The notes beneath the pieces are model-generated. The model did no database searches. It was given only the letters and a program-made list of their open reading frames with translations, and had not been told where the DNA came from. A program made the position numbers and the translations under genes. From Pseudomonas citronellolis (GTDB lineage Bacteria; Pseudomonadota; Gammaproteobacteria; Pseudomonadales; Pseudomonadaceae): DNA of 37,421 nt. Positions 25,990 to 33,138 of this stretch are shown here, in pieces. Location of the stretch: contig NZ_JARJLT010000392.1 in the NCBI RefSeq assembly GCF_029335315.1, forward strand, positions 1-37,421, written 5' to 3'. Positions within the stretch are counted from its first letter, which is position 1. Each line of letters opens with the position of its first letter.

Positions 25990-27009
25990 ATGTCGCCATC
26001 GCATTCGCGTTCGTCGGCGGGCTCTGCCCTTGCCGTGAACGCCGAGGAACTGCCGTCGTCTGCAGACGGCGACGAAGGACTTTCGCTGCCCTCCGTCAGC
26101 GCCCAGCGCGGCACCGAGGCGACCCTGCGCCTGGTGGATTGCAGCGGTGCGCGTCGCGACGAGGAAGTGGCGGTCGCCGAAGAGTTGCTGATCCCCTACG
26201 CCGCGCCGGTGGAAGGCGTGGAGGAAGGCCAGGAAGCGCCGAAGCCGGCGGGCTGGTGGAAGTCCTCGGGGCTGTCCGTGGTGCTGCACCTGGGCATCGT
26301 CGCCGGCCTGATCTGGGTCGTGCCCAGTCCGGACGAGCTGAACCTGGGCCGGGGCGAGATCCCGACCATGCAGGTCAGCATCGTGCAGCTGGCGCCCAAG
26401 CCCGAGCCGGTCAAGGAACCGCCGGCCGCCGCCCCCGAGCCGCAGCCGCCGCAACCGACGCCGCCGGAGCCGGTGGTCGAGCCGCCGAAGCCGGAGCCGC
26501 CCAAACCCAAGCCCAAACCGGTGGAGAAGGCGGTGCCGAAGAAGGCGCCCAAGCCCAAGCCGAAACCCAAGCCCGAACCCGAGCCGGCCCAGGAAAGCCA
26601 GGCCCAGCCGACCCCGCCGGCACCGCCGCCGCCCCCCGCCGCGCCGGTCACCGGGGTGAGCACGCCGGGCGCCCAGGCCGCGCCGGCAGGTACCCAGGGC
26701 CCCGCCGGCCTGCCCACCGGGAGCATCAACGACAGCGACATCAAGCCGCTGCGCATGGACTCGCCGAAGTACCCGCTGATGGCCCAGCGCCGCGGTATCG
26801 AAGGCCACGTGAAGGTGCTGTTCACCATCACCGCCGACGGCCGCATCGACGACATCCAGGTGCTCGACTCGTCGCCGCCGCGGATGTTCGACAGCGCGGT
26901 GCGCCAGGCGATGGAAACCTGGCGCTTCGAGCCCCGCGTGAGCGGCGGCCGGATCGTCGCGCGGCAGGCCACCAAGGTCTTCTACTTCAAGCTGGAGGGG
27001 CGCCGCTGA
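25990..27009 (+). CDS. tonB: TonB energy transducer with N-terminal extension
   Basis: A 339-residue protein coupling the inner-membrane proton motive force to outer-membrane receptors for siderophores and haem. Residues 1-90 are a cytoplasmic extension not found in E. coli TonB but known for P. aeruginosa TonB1. The membrane anchor is about 92-111 with the SxxxH motif Ser96-His100 that contacts ExbB-ExbD. A Pro/Lys/Glu-rich spacer follows (about 133-215, PKPKP and EPEP repeats). The C-terminal TonB domain has SPKYPLMAQRRGIEGHV and ends TKVFYFKLEG. exbB and exbD are not adjacent. The gene has its own Fur box and terminator. Confidence 0.95.
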   Translation: MSPSHSRSSAGSALAVNAEELPSSADGDEGLSLPSVSAQRGTEATLRLVDCSGARRDEEVAVAEELLIPYAAPVEGVEEGQEAPKPAGWWKSSGLSVVLHLGIVAGLIWVVPSPDELNLGRGEIPTMQVSIVQLAPKPEPVKEPPAAAPEPQPPQPTPPEPVVEPPKPEPPKPKPKPVEKAVPKKAPKPKPKPKPEPEPAQESQAQPTPPAPPPPPAAPVTGVSTPGAQAAPAGTQGPAGLPTGSINDSDIKPLRMDSPKYPLMAQRRGIEGHVKVLFTITADGRIDDIQVLDSSPPRMFDSAVRQAMETWRFEPRVSGGRIVARQATKVFYFKLEGRR

Positions 27010-27028
27010 GGCGTTTCATCGGCCGATG

Positions 27029-27054
27029 AAAAACGCGCCCATGGGCGCGTTTTT
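27029..27054 (+). terminator. rho-independent terminator of tonB
   Basis: ACGCGCCC-AT-GGGCGCGT (27033-27050) flanked by AAAAA and TTTTT, 20 bases after the tonB stop. The A/T flanks make it potentially bidirectional. Confidence 0.9.
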
Positions 27055-27115
27055 CGTTTGGGGCGTTGGTGGGCGCCTCTCGCGGGCGCGTCTGGCCTTG
27101 CGGCAACGCGAACCT

Positions 27116-27203
27116 GTAGGGCGCATAACGCCACGGCGTTATCCGCCGTCAGCTTCCGCGCCGACGTCCTCGGCGGATAACCGCGAACGGTTATCCGCCC
27201 TAC
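27116..27203 (-). repeat. dispersed palindromic repeat, family B, copy 3
   Basis: GTAGGGCGCATAACGCC ... GGTTATCCGCCCTAC, the reverse-orientation twin of 22479-22567. It lies between tonB and the convergent DUF4105 gene. Confidence 0.8.
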
Positions 27204-27240
27204 GCTTTCAGGAAGTGTGCGAGGTGGCTCGTGCTGGCTC

Positions 27241-29202
27241 TCAAGGCAGCTCGAACCCGCCCGCCGCCTTGTGCAGCGCGCGCAGGTGCGCGCCTAGCTG
27301 CTTGAGGTTGGCCTCCAGCGCCTGGAGTTCGTCGCGGCGCTCCGGTTCCAGCAGGCTGCGGACTTCCTGGTCGAGGTCGTCGCTGAGCTGGCGCAGGCGC
27401 GCCTGGCGTTCCAGGGTCTGCTGTTCCAGGCGGGTCGACTCGCCCGGCTGCGGCAGGCCGTAGCCGCTGTCCAGCAGGGCCGCCGGCTGGCTGAGGAAGC
27501 CGCTGTCGTCGAGGATCTGCTGCAGGGTCTTGCCCGCCGCCGCCAGCTTGGGGTCGGCCTTGAGGTCGTCGTGATGGCCCAGGTAGAGGCGCTTCAGCTC
27601 GTCCTGGGCGAGCTGCAGCTGGCGGCGCAGCGCGGCCTGTTCCAGCAGCAGCATGGCGGCGCTGGCGCGCAGGTCGGCCTTGTCGAACCAGGCGCGGCGC
27701 TGTGTCGCCGGCAACGTCAGCCAGTCCTCGACCTTGCGCTGGGGAATGTCCAGGCGCTGGCGCAGCACCTCGAACATGGCCTGGTAGCGGTCGCGGAAGG
27801 AGTCGAAGCGGTAACCCAGGCGCAGCGCGCGCTTGGGGTCGTCGAGCACGCTGGCGTCGGCCAGGCCGCGGTTCTCCATGATCTGCAGCACGCCGTTGGG
27901 GGTGATGCTGTCGAGGTCGCGCAGGCGCGGGTCGTCGACGCCGCTGCGCAGCAGCTTGAGGGTTTCCACCGCGCAGTTGTTGGAGATGAAGAAGTAGTTG
28001 CCGTCGTAGCCCCAGTGCACCTGCATGGCGCGCTCGACCAGTTCGTCGATCTGCTGGCGGCTGAGCTTGAGCGGCACCGAGGCCAGGCTGCGCAGCTCGA
28101 CCTTGGTGTATTCCTCGATCACCTGGGACAGCGGCAGGACGAACAGCCGCGACGGGTAGGAGCCGGTCAGGCCGTCCCAGCTGGACAGCTGCAGGTCGCC
28201 GACGAAGGCGCGGTAGGACAGCACCAGGTGCTGGTCCAGGTCCAGCCGGCAGTCCGGGCCGCGCGGCCGGCCGGGGGCGCAGACCACCAGGCGGAGCATG
28301 GCGTGGCCCCAGCGGCTCATCCACTGGTCGTTGGCCTCGGCGAGCAGGTAGTCCACCTCGTAGACCCGCTCCGGGTCGAGCTTGCCCAGCGGCTGGCGGC
28401 CGAAGTCGCGGCCGGCGTTGAGGTAGGCGAAGGATGGTGCGCAGGCCTGGCGCTGCGGGCGCTCGCCGAAGCGCTCGGCGTAGTAGCGGTACAGCGCCGG
28501 GCGCCGGCAGGCGTAGCTGGGGTCGAGGACGAAGTACTCCATGTTCACCGCGACGAACTCGCGCGGGTTGCTCAGCTCGTAGCGATCCGGGCTGCGCAGC
28601 ACGAAGCTGTTGTGCTGCTCGCGCTGGCCGCGCTTGCCGGCCAGTTGCGGCCAGCCGGCGAGGTCGAGCAGGCGCGGGTCGTCCGACAGGGTGAAGCGGC
28701 GCCCGGCCTGGCCGCGGCAGTCGCCGCCCTCGCCGATGCGCCCGATGGCGGCGTCCTGGCGGGTGCAGCGCTGGATCAGTCGCGCCTCGGCGGGCAGCCA
28801 CAGGCGGCCGCGGTCGTACAGGTGGGTCAGTTCGTGGACCACGGTGGCCTGCAGCTCGCGGCGCAGGGTGCCGTGGCTGCGCCCGGTCTTCAGGGTCGCG
28901 GCGCTGCCGTCGGTGAGGGCGGCGAGGTACTTGCGGTTCAGCGCGATGGCGTCGGGGCGCAGGGCCTGGCCCATGCCGTTGTCCGGCAGGTCTTCGCGCC
29001 ATTCCACGTCGACGCGGCGGTCCAGGGCTTCGACGAAGGGCGCCGGCAGCAGCTGGCGAACGTCATCCAGCAGCTGCTGGCTGGCCTGGCGCTGCGCCGG
29101 GGCCAGGCTGGCGTCGGCGAGCTCCAGGCGCAGGGCGGCCTGGCTGCTGGCGGCAAGGCACAGGGTGAGTGCCGCCAGCCAGCGGCCGGCACGGGGGATC
29201 AC
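27241..29202 (-). CDS. secreted protein with zincin-like and DUF4105 domains
   Basis: A 653-residue exported protein with signal peptide MIPRAGRWLAALTLCLAASS (cleavage about residue 22). The N-terminal half has HELTH at 123-127, a zinc-peptidase motif, followed by EFVAVNMEYF (215-224) that could supply the third ligand. The middle is DUF4105: WGHAMLRLVV with His300 and FFISNNCAVETL with Cys410, an H-then-C order like permuted NlpC/P60-type cysteine hydrolases. Residues 480-653 are a charged, probably coiled-coil tail. It starts at GTG 29202, overlapping the preceding DUF2388 stop (GTGA). Activity is not established; both active sites are inferred from motifs. Confidence 0.85.
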   Translation of the reverse strand: MIPRAGRWLAALTLCLAASSQAALRLELADASLAPAQRQASQQLLDDVRQLLPAPFVEALDRRVDVEWREDLPDNGMGQALRPDAIALNRKYLAALTDGSAATLKTGRSHGTLRRELQATVVHELTHLYDRGRLWLPAEARLIQRCTRQDAAIGRIGEGGDCRGQAGRRFTLSDDPRLLDLAGWPQLAGKRGQREQHNSFVLRSPDRYELSNPREFVAVNMEYFVLDPSYACRRPALYRYYAERFGERPQRQACAPSFAYLNAGRDFGRQPLGKLDPERVYEVDYLLAEANDQWMSRWGHAMLRLVVCAPGRPRGPDCRLDLDQHLVLSYRAFVGDLQLSSWDGLTGSYPSRLFVLPLSQVIEEYTKVELRSLASVPLKLSRQQIDELVERAMQVHWGYDGNYFFISNNCAVETLKLLRSGVDDPRLRDLDSITPNGVLQIMENRGLADASVLDDPKRALRLGYRFDSFRDRYQAMFEVLRQRLDIPQRKVEDWLTLPATQRRAWFDKADLRASAAMLLLEQAALRRQLQLAQDELKRLYLGHHDDLKADPKLAAAGKTLQQILDDSGFLSQPAALLDSGYGLPQPGESTRLEQQTLERQARLRQLSDDLDQEVRSLLEPERRDELQALEANLKQLGAHLRALHKAAGGFELP

Positions 29203-29534
29203 AGGGCGAGGATGGCTTCGGCCAGTTGCTGGTCGGAGGCGTCGCGCGCGTCCGGTACCTTCTCGCGCACCACCTTCAGCGCCGCTTCCAGCTGCGCGCC
29301 ACGGATGCTGCCTTCGCTGGCGACGAAGCTGGCGGCGTCGTCACGGGCCTCGCGGACGATCTTCATGTCGCGGATCGAGGTGGTGGTGTCGGAGGTGAAG
29401 TCCAGGCTGCGGCCGGTGGCATTGGTGCTGATGTTGAACAGGCGGATGACCGAGTGGGCCTGCACGCTGGACGCGCAGGCGGCCAGCAGCAGGCCGATGA
29501 TCAGGGGGCTCTTGGGGATCGAGCTGAGGCGCAT
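29199..29534 (-). CDS. DUF2388 secreted small protein 3
   Basis: A 111-residue exported protein with a signal peptide ending at SSVQA. The family signature is ARDDAASFVASEG then IRGAQLEAAL, ending DQQLAEAILAL. It is the last of three tandem paralogues, and its TGA overlaps the GTG of the DUF4105 protein, so the two are co-translated. A homologue is often mis-annotated as a Holliday junction helicase subunit; nothing here supports that. Its function is unknown. Confidence 0.85.
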   Translation of the reverse strand: MRLSSIPKSPLIIGLLLAACASSVQAHSVIRLFNISTNATGRSLDFTSDTTTSIRDMKIVREARDDAASFVASEGSIRGAQLEAALKVVREKVPDARDASDQQLAEAILAL

Positions 29535-29572
29535 GGAGGTCTCCGAATACGGCAGCGGGAGCTGCTCACGAT

Positions 29573-29866
29573 TTATTGGGCAAGAATGGCTTCGGCCAGT
29601 TCCCGATCGTTCGCCGCAAGCTCCGGATGCTCTGTGCGCAGCCAGCGCAACGCCTGTTCCAGGCGCGCTCCGCGCACCCGGCCGTCGGTGGCGATGTAGC
29701 TGGCGGCATCATCGCGGGCGGCACCGAGCAGTTTGTTCTCGAAAGGCGTACTGGTGACCTTGCTGGTCACGTAGCCGCTGCCGGCGACGAACATGGTGGT
29801 CTGGTCGAAGGCCAGAACGGGTGTCGCGAGGCAGAGGCCGGTGAGCAGGAATAGCGGGCTGCGCAT
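29573..29866 (-). CDS. DUF2388 secreted small protein 2
   Basis: A 97-residue paralogue: signal peptide MRSPLFLLTGLCLATPVLA, then a short variable stretch and ARDDAASYIATDG, VRGARLEQAL and the terminal LAEAILAQ. It lies 38 bases before the third copy and 116 bases after the first. Its role is unknown; the conserved C-terminal half suggests the same partner or structure as the other copies. Confidence 0.85.
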   Translation of the reverse strand: MRSPLFLLTGLCLATPVLAFDQTTMFVAGSGYVTSKVTSTPFENKLLGAARDDAASYIATDGRVRGARLEQALRWLRTEHPELAANDRELAEAILAQ

Positions 29867-29935
29867 GGGCTATGGCGATCGGAAAAGCACGGCCGCCAAG
29901 GCTAACGGAATGCGCCGGCGAGAGCCAGCGCCGGA

Positions 29936-29970
29936 CGCCCGGAAGGCGCTCTGAAAAGCGCTTCCGGGCG
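29936..29970 (-). other. long hairpin between DUF2388 genes 1 and 2
   Basis: CGCCCGGAA (29936-29944) pairs with TTCCGGGCG (29962-29970), and GCGCT with AGCGC inside. It lacks a T-tract and may partially terminate or stabilise the message, giving more of the first protein. Confidence 0.5.
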
Positions 29971-29982
29971 TGGCGGGAGGGC

Positions 29983-30300
29983 TCAGATGACCAGGATGGC
30001 CTGGGCCAGTTGCAGGTCGTTGGCGGCGACTTCCGGCAACTTGCTGCGGATATGCCGCAGCGCCGCTTCCAGGTGCGCGCCGCGCACGCTGCCCTGGGTG
30101 GCGACGAAGGTGGCGGCGTCGTCGCGGGCTTCGAGGACGATCTTGTCGTCGCGGAAGGAGTTGCTGATGTTGGTGGTGCCGTCGGAAGTGGCCTTGGTGG
30201 CGCCGACCAGGGCGTCGGTGGTGTAGATGAAGCTGGTGGCGAAGGCGCCGCTGGCGCAGGTGAGCAGGGCGGCGGCGGTAAGCAGGCGCAGACGATTCAT
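29983..30300 (-). CDS. DUF2388 secreted small protein 1
   Basis: A 105-residue exported protein: the signal peptide MNRLRLLTAAALLTCASGAF continues to a cleavage after AFA. The body contains SFRDDKIVLEARDDAATFVA (49-68) and VRGAHLEAAL (72-81) and ends LAQAILVI. It is the first of three paralogues on the minus strand and follows a DUF1127 gene by 91 bases. Family function is unknown. Confidence 0.87.
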   Translation of the reverse strand: MNRLRLLTAAALLTCASGAFATSFIYTTDALVGATKATSDGTTNISNSFRDDKIVLEARDDAATFVATQGSVRGAHLEAALRHIRSKLPEVAANDLQLAQAILVI

Positions 30301-30391
30301 GGATGGACACTCCCAGTCGAAGACGAACCGCGCGGCTGGTCTGCCGCGCTCATTGGCAGACTAGCCGAGGGCGTCCGGCGCGACCAGCCGG

Positions 30392-30604
30392 TCAACGCCA
30401 GAAAGGTTTCGAAAGTTCACGTTCGCGGGCGCAGCGATCGATGCCGCTGTCGGCCAGTTCGTACTCGCCCAGCAGCGCCAACTGGCGGCGGCCCTGGGCG
30501 TTCAGGCGCCACTGGCGAAGCAGGCCGAGCACATGTACGACGAATGCCCTGAAAGTGTGAACTGTACTGCTGTCCTTGCCGGTGCCGCTGAGAACTCGGT
30601 CCAT
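30392..30604 (-). CDS. DUF1127 small arginine-rich protein 2
   Basis: A 70-residue protein with the DUF1127 (YjiS-like) pattern: LRQWRLNAQGRRQLALLGEY, ELADSGIDRC and the terminal KPFWR. GGAG nine bases before the ATG supports the start. DUF1127 proteins in other bacteria bind RNA or modulate metabolism and stress; its role here is not known. One AACTGTA motif (30560-30566) lies just inside the coding region. Confidence 0.82.
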   Translation of the reverse strand: MDRVLSGTGKDSSTVHTFRAFVVHVLGLLRQWRLNAQGRRQLALLGEYELADSGIDRCARERELSKPFWR

Positions 30605-30889
30605 GCTGGCGATCTCCGTTGCGCTGCTGGGGATTCAGGTTCGCATCGGGCGGTCGCGCGGGGCAGGCGCAGGCAGGGGAAATTCGGCAAGAACAGTGAG
30701 GCGGCGGGAAGAAACTGTATGGCCGCGAACGGGCCTGGCTGTACGGCCCGGCTGCACCGTTGCGGAGCGGCTTTTGCGGGGGCCTGAAAACAGTACGGGC
30801 CGCTTCCTGAAGGGGAGCGGCCCGTTACGGTGTCACCGGTACAGTCCTGGATAACTACTGCGGACCATAACAGTTTACAGCTGTATCGC
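30605..30889. promoter_or_regulatory. gap between the two DUF1127 genes
   Basis: 285 bases. It holds the terminator at 30795-30825, an AACTGTA at 30713-30719 preceded by GAACAGT at 30691, and a small palindrome TACAGCTGTA near 30876-30885. No gene was seen. Confidence 0.4.
30795..30825 (-). terminator. terminator of DUF1127 gene 1
   Basis: ACGGGCCGCT (30795-30804) pairs perfectly with AGCGGCCCGT (30816-30825). On the minus strand it is followed by ACTGTTTTC, a weak T-tract. It lies 65 bases after the DUF1127 stop. Confidence 0.65.
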
Positions 30890-31096
30890 TTACTTCCAGA
30901 ACGGCTTGTTCAGCTCGGCGTAGCGCTGGGCTTCGCTGATGCCGGCGTCGGCCAGCAGGCGGGAGTCCAGGCGGGCCAGCTGACGGCGGCTCTCGATGCG
31001 GCGCTGCCACAGGCGTACGGTGCTGACGAGGCCACGGTGGGCGCTGGAAGTGGGGCGGGTGGTGCTGATGGCGGCGGAACCGAGGGTACGTTCCAT
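30890..31096 (-). CDS. DUF1127 small arginine-rich protein 1
   Basis: A 68-residue DUF1127 protein: LWQRRIESRRQLARLDSRLL, ADAGISEAQRYAE and the terminal LNKPFWK, the family's usual ending. The N-terminal 28 residues are Ser/Thr-rich and variable. It is separated from its paralogue by a terminator, so each probably has its own promoter. Upstream lies a cluster of AACTGTA motifs. Confidence 0.85.
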   Translation of the reverse strand: MERTLGSAAISTTRPTSSAHRGLVSTVRLWQRRIESRRQLARLDSRLLADAGISEAQRYAELNKPFWK

Positions 31097-31453
31097 GATC
31101 TGTGTCCTTCCCGCTTGTGGCGGGTAGTGGGTTACGGAAGTTGTTGAGAGATATCTTCTGACTTTTTGGTCAGCCGCGATAGGTACAGTTGCACTGAATT
31201 AAATAGCGTCAGCGAATTGTTTCAGCGAACTGTAATGGCGTTTTTGGGGCGAACTGTACCGCTACGCTCCATTGTGGTGCGCAGTTGGCGAGGGATTCGG
31301 GGTTTTCAGCGGGGACTGCCAGGGCGGCAGGGGGAGAAACGGAACAGTCGAGGCGGGATAAAAAACTGTTCGAGAGTGTTTTTACGTGCTTTTCTGCCGG
31401 CTGTCCAGCCTCGCGGGCCATTCTTTGCGAAATGGCCCGCGAGGCCGTCTGCA
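31097..31453. promoter_or_regulatory. upstream region of DUF1127 gene 1 with repeated AACTGTA sites
   Basis: 357 bases without a gene. It contains TACAGTT at 31184-31190, CGAACTGTA ending at 31234 and again ending at 31258 (24 bases apart), and the variants GCGAATTGT (near 31212), GAACAGT (near 31342) and AACTGTT (near 31363). The right end is the hairpin of the CoA-transferase gene. These look like binding sites for one regulator; the direct-repeat layout would suit a MocR/GntR-type protein, which is speculation. Confidence 0.5.
31409..31444 (-). terminator. hairpin terminator of the CoA-transferase gene
   Basis: CCTCGCGGGCCATT (31409-31422) pairs perfectly over 14 bases with AATGGCCCGCGAGG (31431-31444), nine bases after the stop. 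There is no immediate T-tract. Confidence 0.65.
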
Positions 31454-32950
31454 TCAGCCCGCGGCGAGCATGTGGCCGCGTTCTTCCAGGTTGATGTGCC
31501 AGTTCATCGCGTCGCGCAGGATGTGCGGGGTGTGCCCGCCGCGCTCGCAGGCGGCTTCGAAGTAGCCGGCCAGGGCGTCGCGGTAGGACGGGTGCACGCA
31601 GTTCTCGATGATCACCTTGGCGCGCTCGCGCGGCGCCAGGCCACGCAGGTCGGCCAGGCCCTGCTCGGTGACGAGGATGTCCACGTCGTGCTCGGTGTGG
31701 TCGACGTGGCTGACCATCGGCACCACGCTGGAGATGTTGCCGCCCTTGGCGATGGACTTGGTGACGAAGATCGCCAGGTGCGCGTTGCGGGCGAAGTCAC
31801 CCGAGCCGCCGATGCCGTTCATCATCTTGGTGCCGCCGACGTGGGTCGAGTTGACGTTGCCGTAGATGTCGAACTCCAGGGCGGTGTTGATGCCGATGAT
31901 GCCCAGGCGACGGACCACCTCGGGGTGGTTGGAGATTTCCTGCGGGCGCAGCACCAGCTTGTCCTTGTAGCGCTCCAGGTTGCCGAACACGTCGGCGTTG
32001 CGACGGGTCGACAGGGTGATGGAGCTGCCCGAGGCGAAGCGCAGCTTGCCGGCGTCGATCAGGTCGAAGGTCGAGTCCTGGAGTACTTCGGAGTACATGG
32101 TCAGGTTCTCGAACGGCGAGTCGATCAGGCCGCACATCACGGCGTTGGCGATGCTGCCGATGCCGGCCTGCAGCGGCGCCAGGTTGTTGCTCAGGCGGCC
32201 GGCGGCGACCTCGGCTTCGAAGAAGGCGATCAGGTGGTTGGCGATGCCCTGGGTCTCGTCGTCCGGCGGCAGCACGGTGGACGGGGAGTCCGGCTGGTTG
32301 TTGATGACGATGCCGACGATCTTTTCCGGCGGGATCGGGATGGCGGTGCTGCCGATGCGGTCGTCGACGCGGGTCAGCGGGATCGGCGTGCGGGTCGGCC
32401 GGTAGGTCGGGATGTAGATGTCGTGCAGGCCTTCCAGGTTGGTGTTGTGCGCCAGGTTGATCTCGACGATGACCTGCTTGGCGAAGATCGCGAAGCTGGC
32501 CGAGTTGCCCACCGAGGTGGTCGGTACGATGTGGCCTTCCTCGGTGATGGCCACGGCTTCGATGACCGCGATGTCCGGCAGCTTCAGCTGGTGGTTGCGC
32601 AGTTGCTCGACGGTTTCCGACAGGTGCTGGTCGATGAACATCACCTTGCCGTCGTTGATCGCCTTGCGCAGGGTGCTGTCGACCTGGAAGGGCATGCGCC
32701 GGGCCAGCACGCCGGCCTCGGTGAGGTGCTTGTCGAGGTCGTTGCCCAGGCTTGCGCCGGTCATCAGGCTGATCTTCAGCGGCTGCTGCTTGGCGCGCCG
32801 GGCCAGTGCCTCGGGCACGGCCTTGGCTTCGCCGGCGCGGGTGAAACCGCTCATGCCGACGGTCATGCCGTCCTGGATCAGGGCCGCAGCCTCTTCGGCA
32901 GTCATCACCTTGTCCAGCAGGGAAGGCAGGCGCACGCGATCACGGTACAT
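31454..32950 (-). CDS. succinyl-CoA:acetate CoA-transferase / acetyl-CoA hydrolase family
   Basis: A 498-residue class I CoA-transferase of the Cat1/AarC/ScpC type. The N-terminal half has DGMTVGMSGFTRAGEAKAVP, and Glu288 in YSEVLQDST aligns by eye with the catalytic Glu that forms the glutamyl-CoA thioester in AarC. GGSGDFARNAHLAIF and EHDVDILVTEQGLADLRGL are typical of the C-terminal half. It would move CoA between succinyl-CoA and acetate, or a related acid such as propionate. Length is normal for the family. It stands alone, with a hairpin after it and the pnt operon upstream. Confidence 0.93.
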   Translation of the reverse strand: MYRDRVRLPSLLDKVMTAEEAAALIQDGMTVGMSGFTRAGEAKAVPEALARRAKQQPLKISLMTGASLGNDLDKHLTEAGVLARRMPFQVDSTLRKAINDGKVMFIDQHLSETVEQLRNHQLKLPDIAVIEAVAITEEGHIVPTTSVGNSASFAIFAKQVIVEINLAHNTNLEGLHDIYIPTYRPTRTPIPLTRVDDRIGSTAIPIPPEKIVGIVINNQPDSPSTVLPPDDETQGIANHLIAFFEAEVAAGRLSNNLAPLQAGIGSIANAVMCGLIDSPFENLTMYSEVLQDSTFDLIDAGKLRFASGSSITLSTRRNADVFGNLERYKDKLVLRPQEISNHPEVVRRLGIIGINTALEFDIYGNVNSTHVGGTKMMNGIGGSGDFARNAHLAIFVTKSIAKGGNISSVVPMVSHVDHTEHDVDILVTEQGLADLRGLAPRERAKVIIENCVHPSYRDALAGYFEAACERGGHTPHILRDAMNWHINLEERGHMLAAG

Positions 32951-33093
32951 GGGAAAACCTCAGGCAATAGGGGAGTGCGAGGCGGCCAGTCTAGGGACTC
33001 GGGGATTTTTCGCCCTTATACCAAGGTCGCAAAATCACGCCGCCGGCGCCTTTCTTACTACCAAAGTCCAGAGGGTTTTCCGTTGCGACAAAG

Positions 33094-33122
33094 CAAGACA
33101 CCGGCGCGCGGCCGGTGTCTTG
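33094..33122 (-). terminator. terminator of the pnt operon
   Basis: CAAGACACCGGC (33094-33105) pairs with GCCGGTGTCTTG (33111-33122) around a five-base loop, 17 bases past the pntB stop; the minus strand continues CTTTGTC, a weak T-tract. Confidence 0.68.
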
Positions 33123-33138
33123 TGGATCGACGGTCGAG

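Noticed and set aside
29199-30300. DUF2388 proteins as Holliday junction helicase subunits
   Set aside because: That label is a legacy mis-annotation of the family; these are signal-peptide-bearing secreted proteins without nucleotide-binding motifs.
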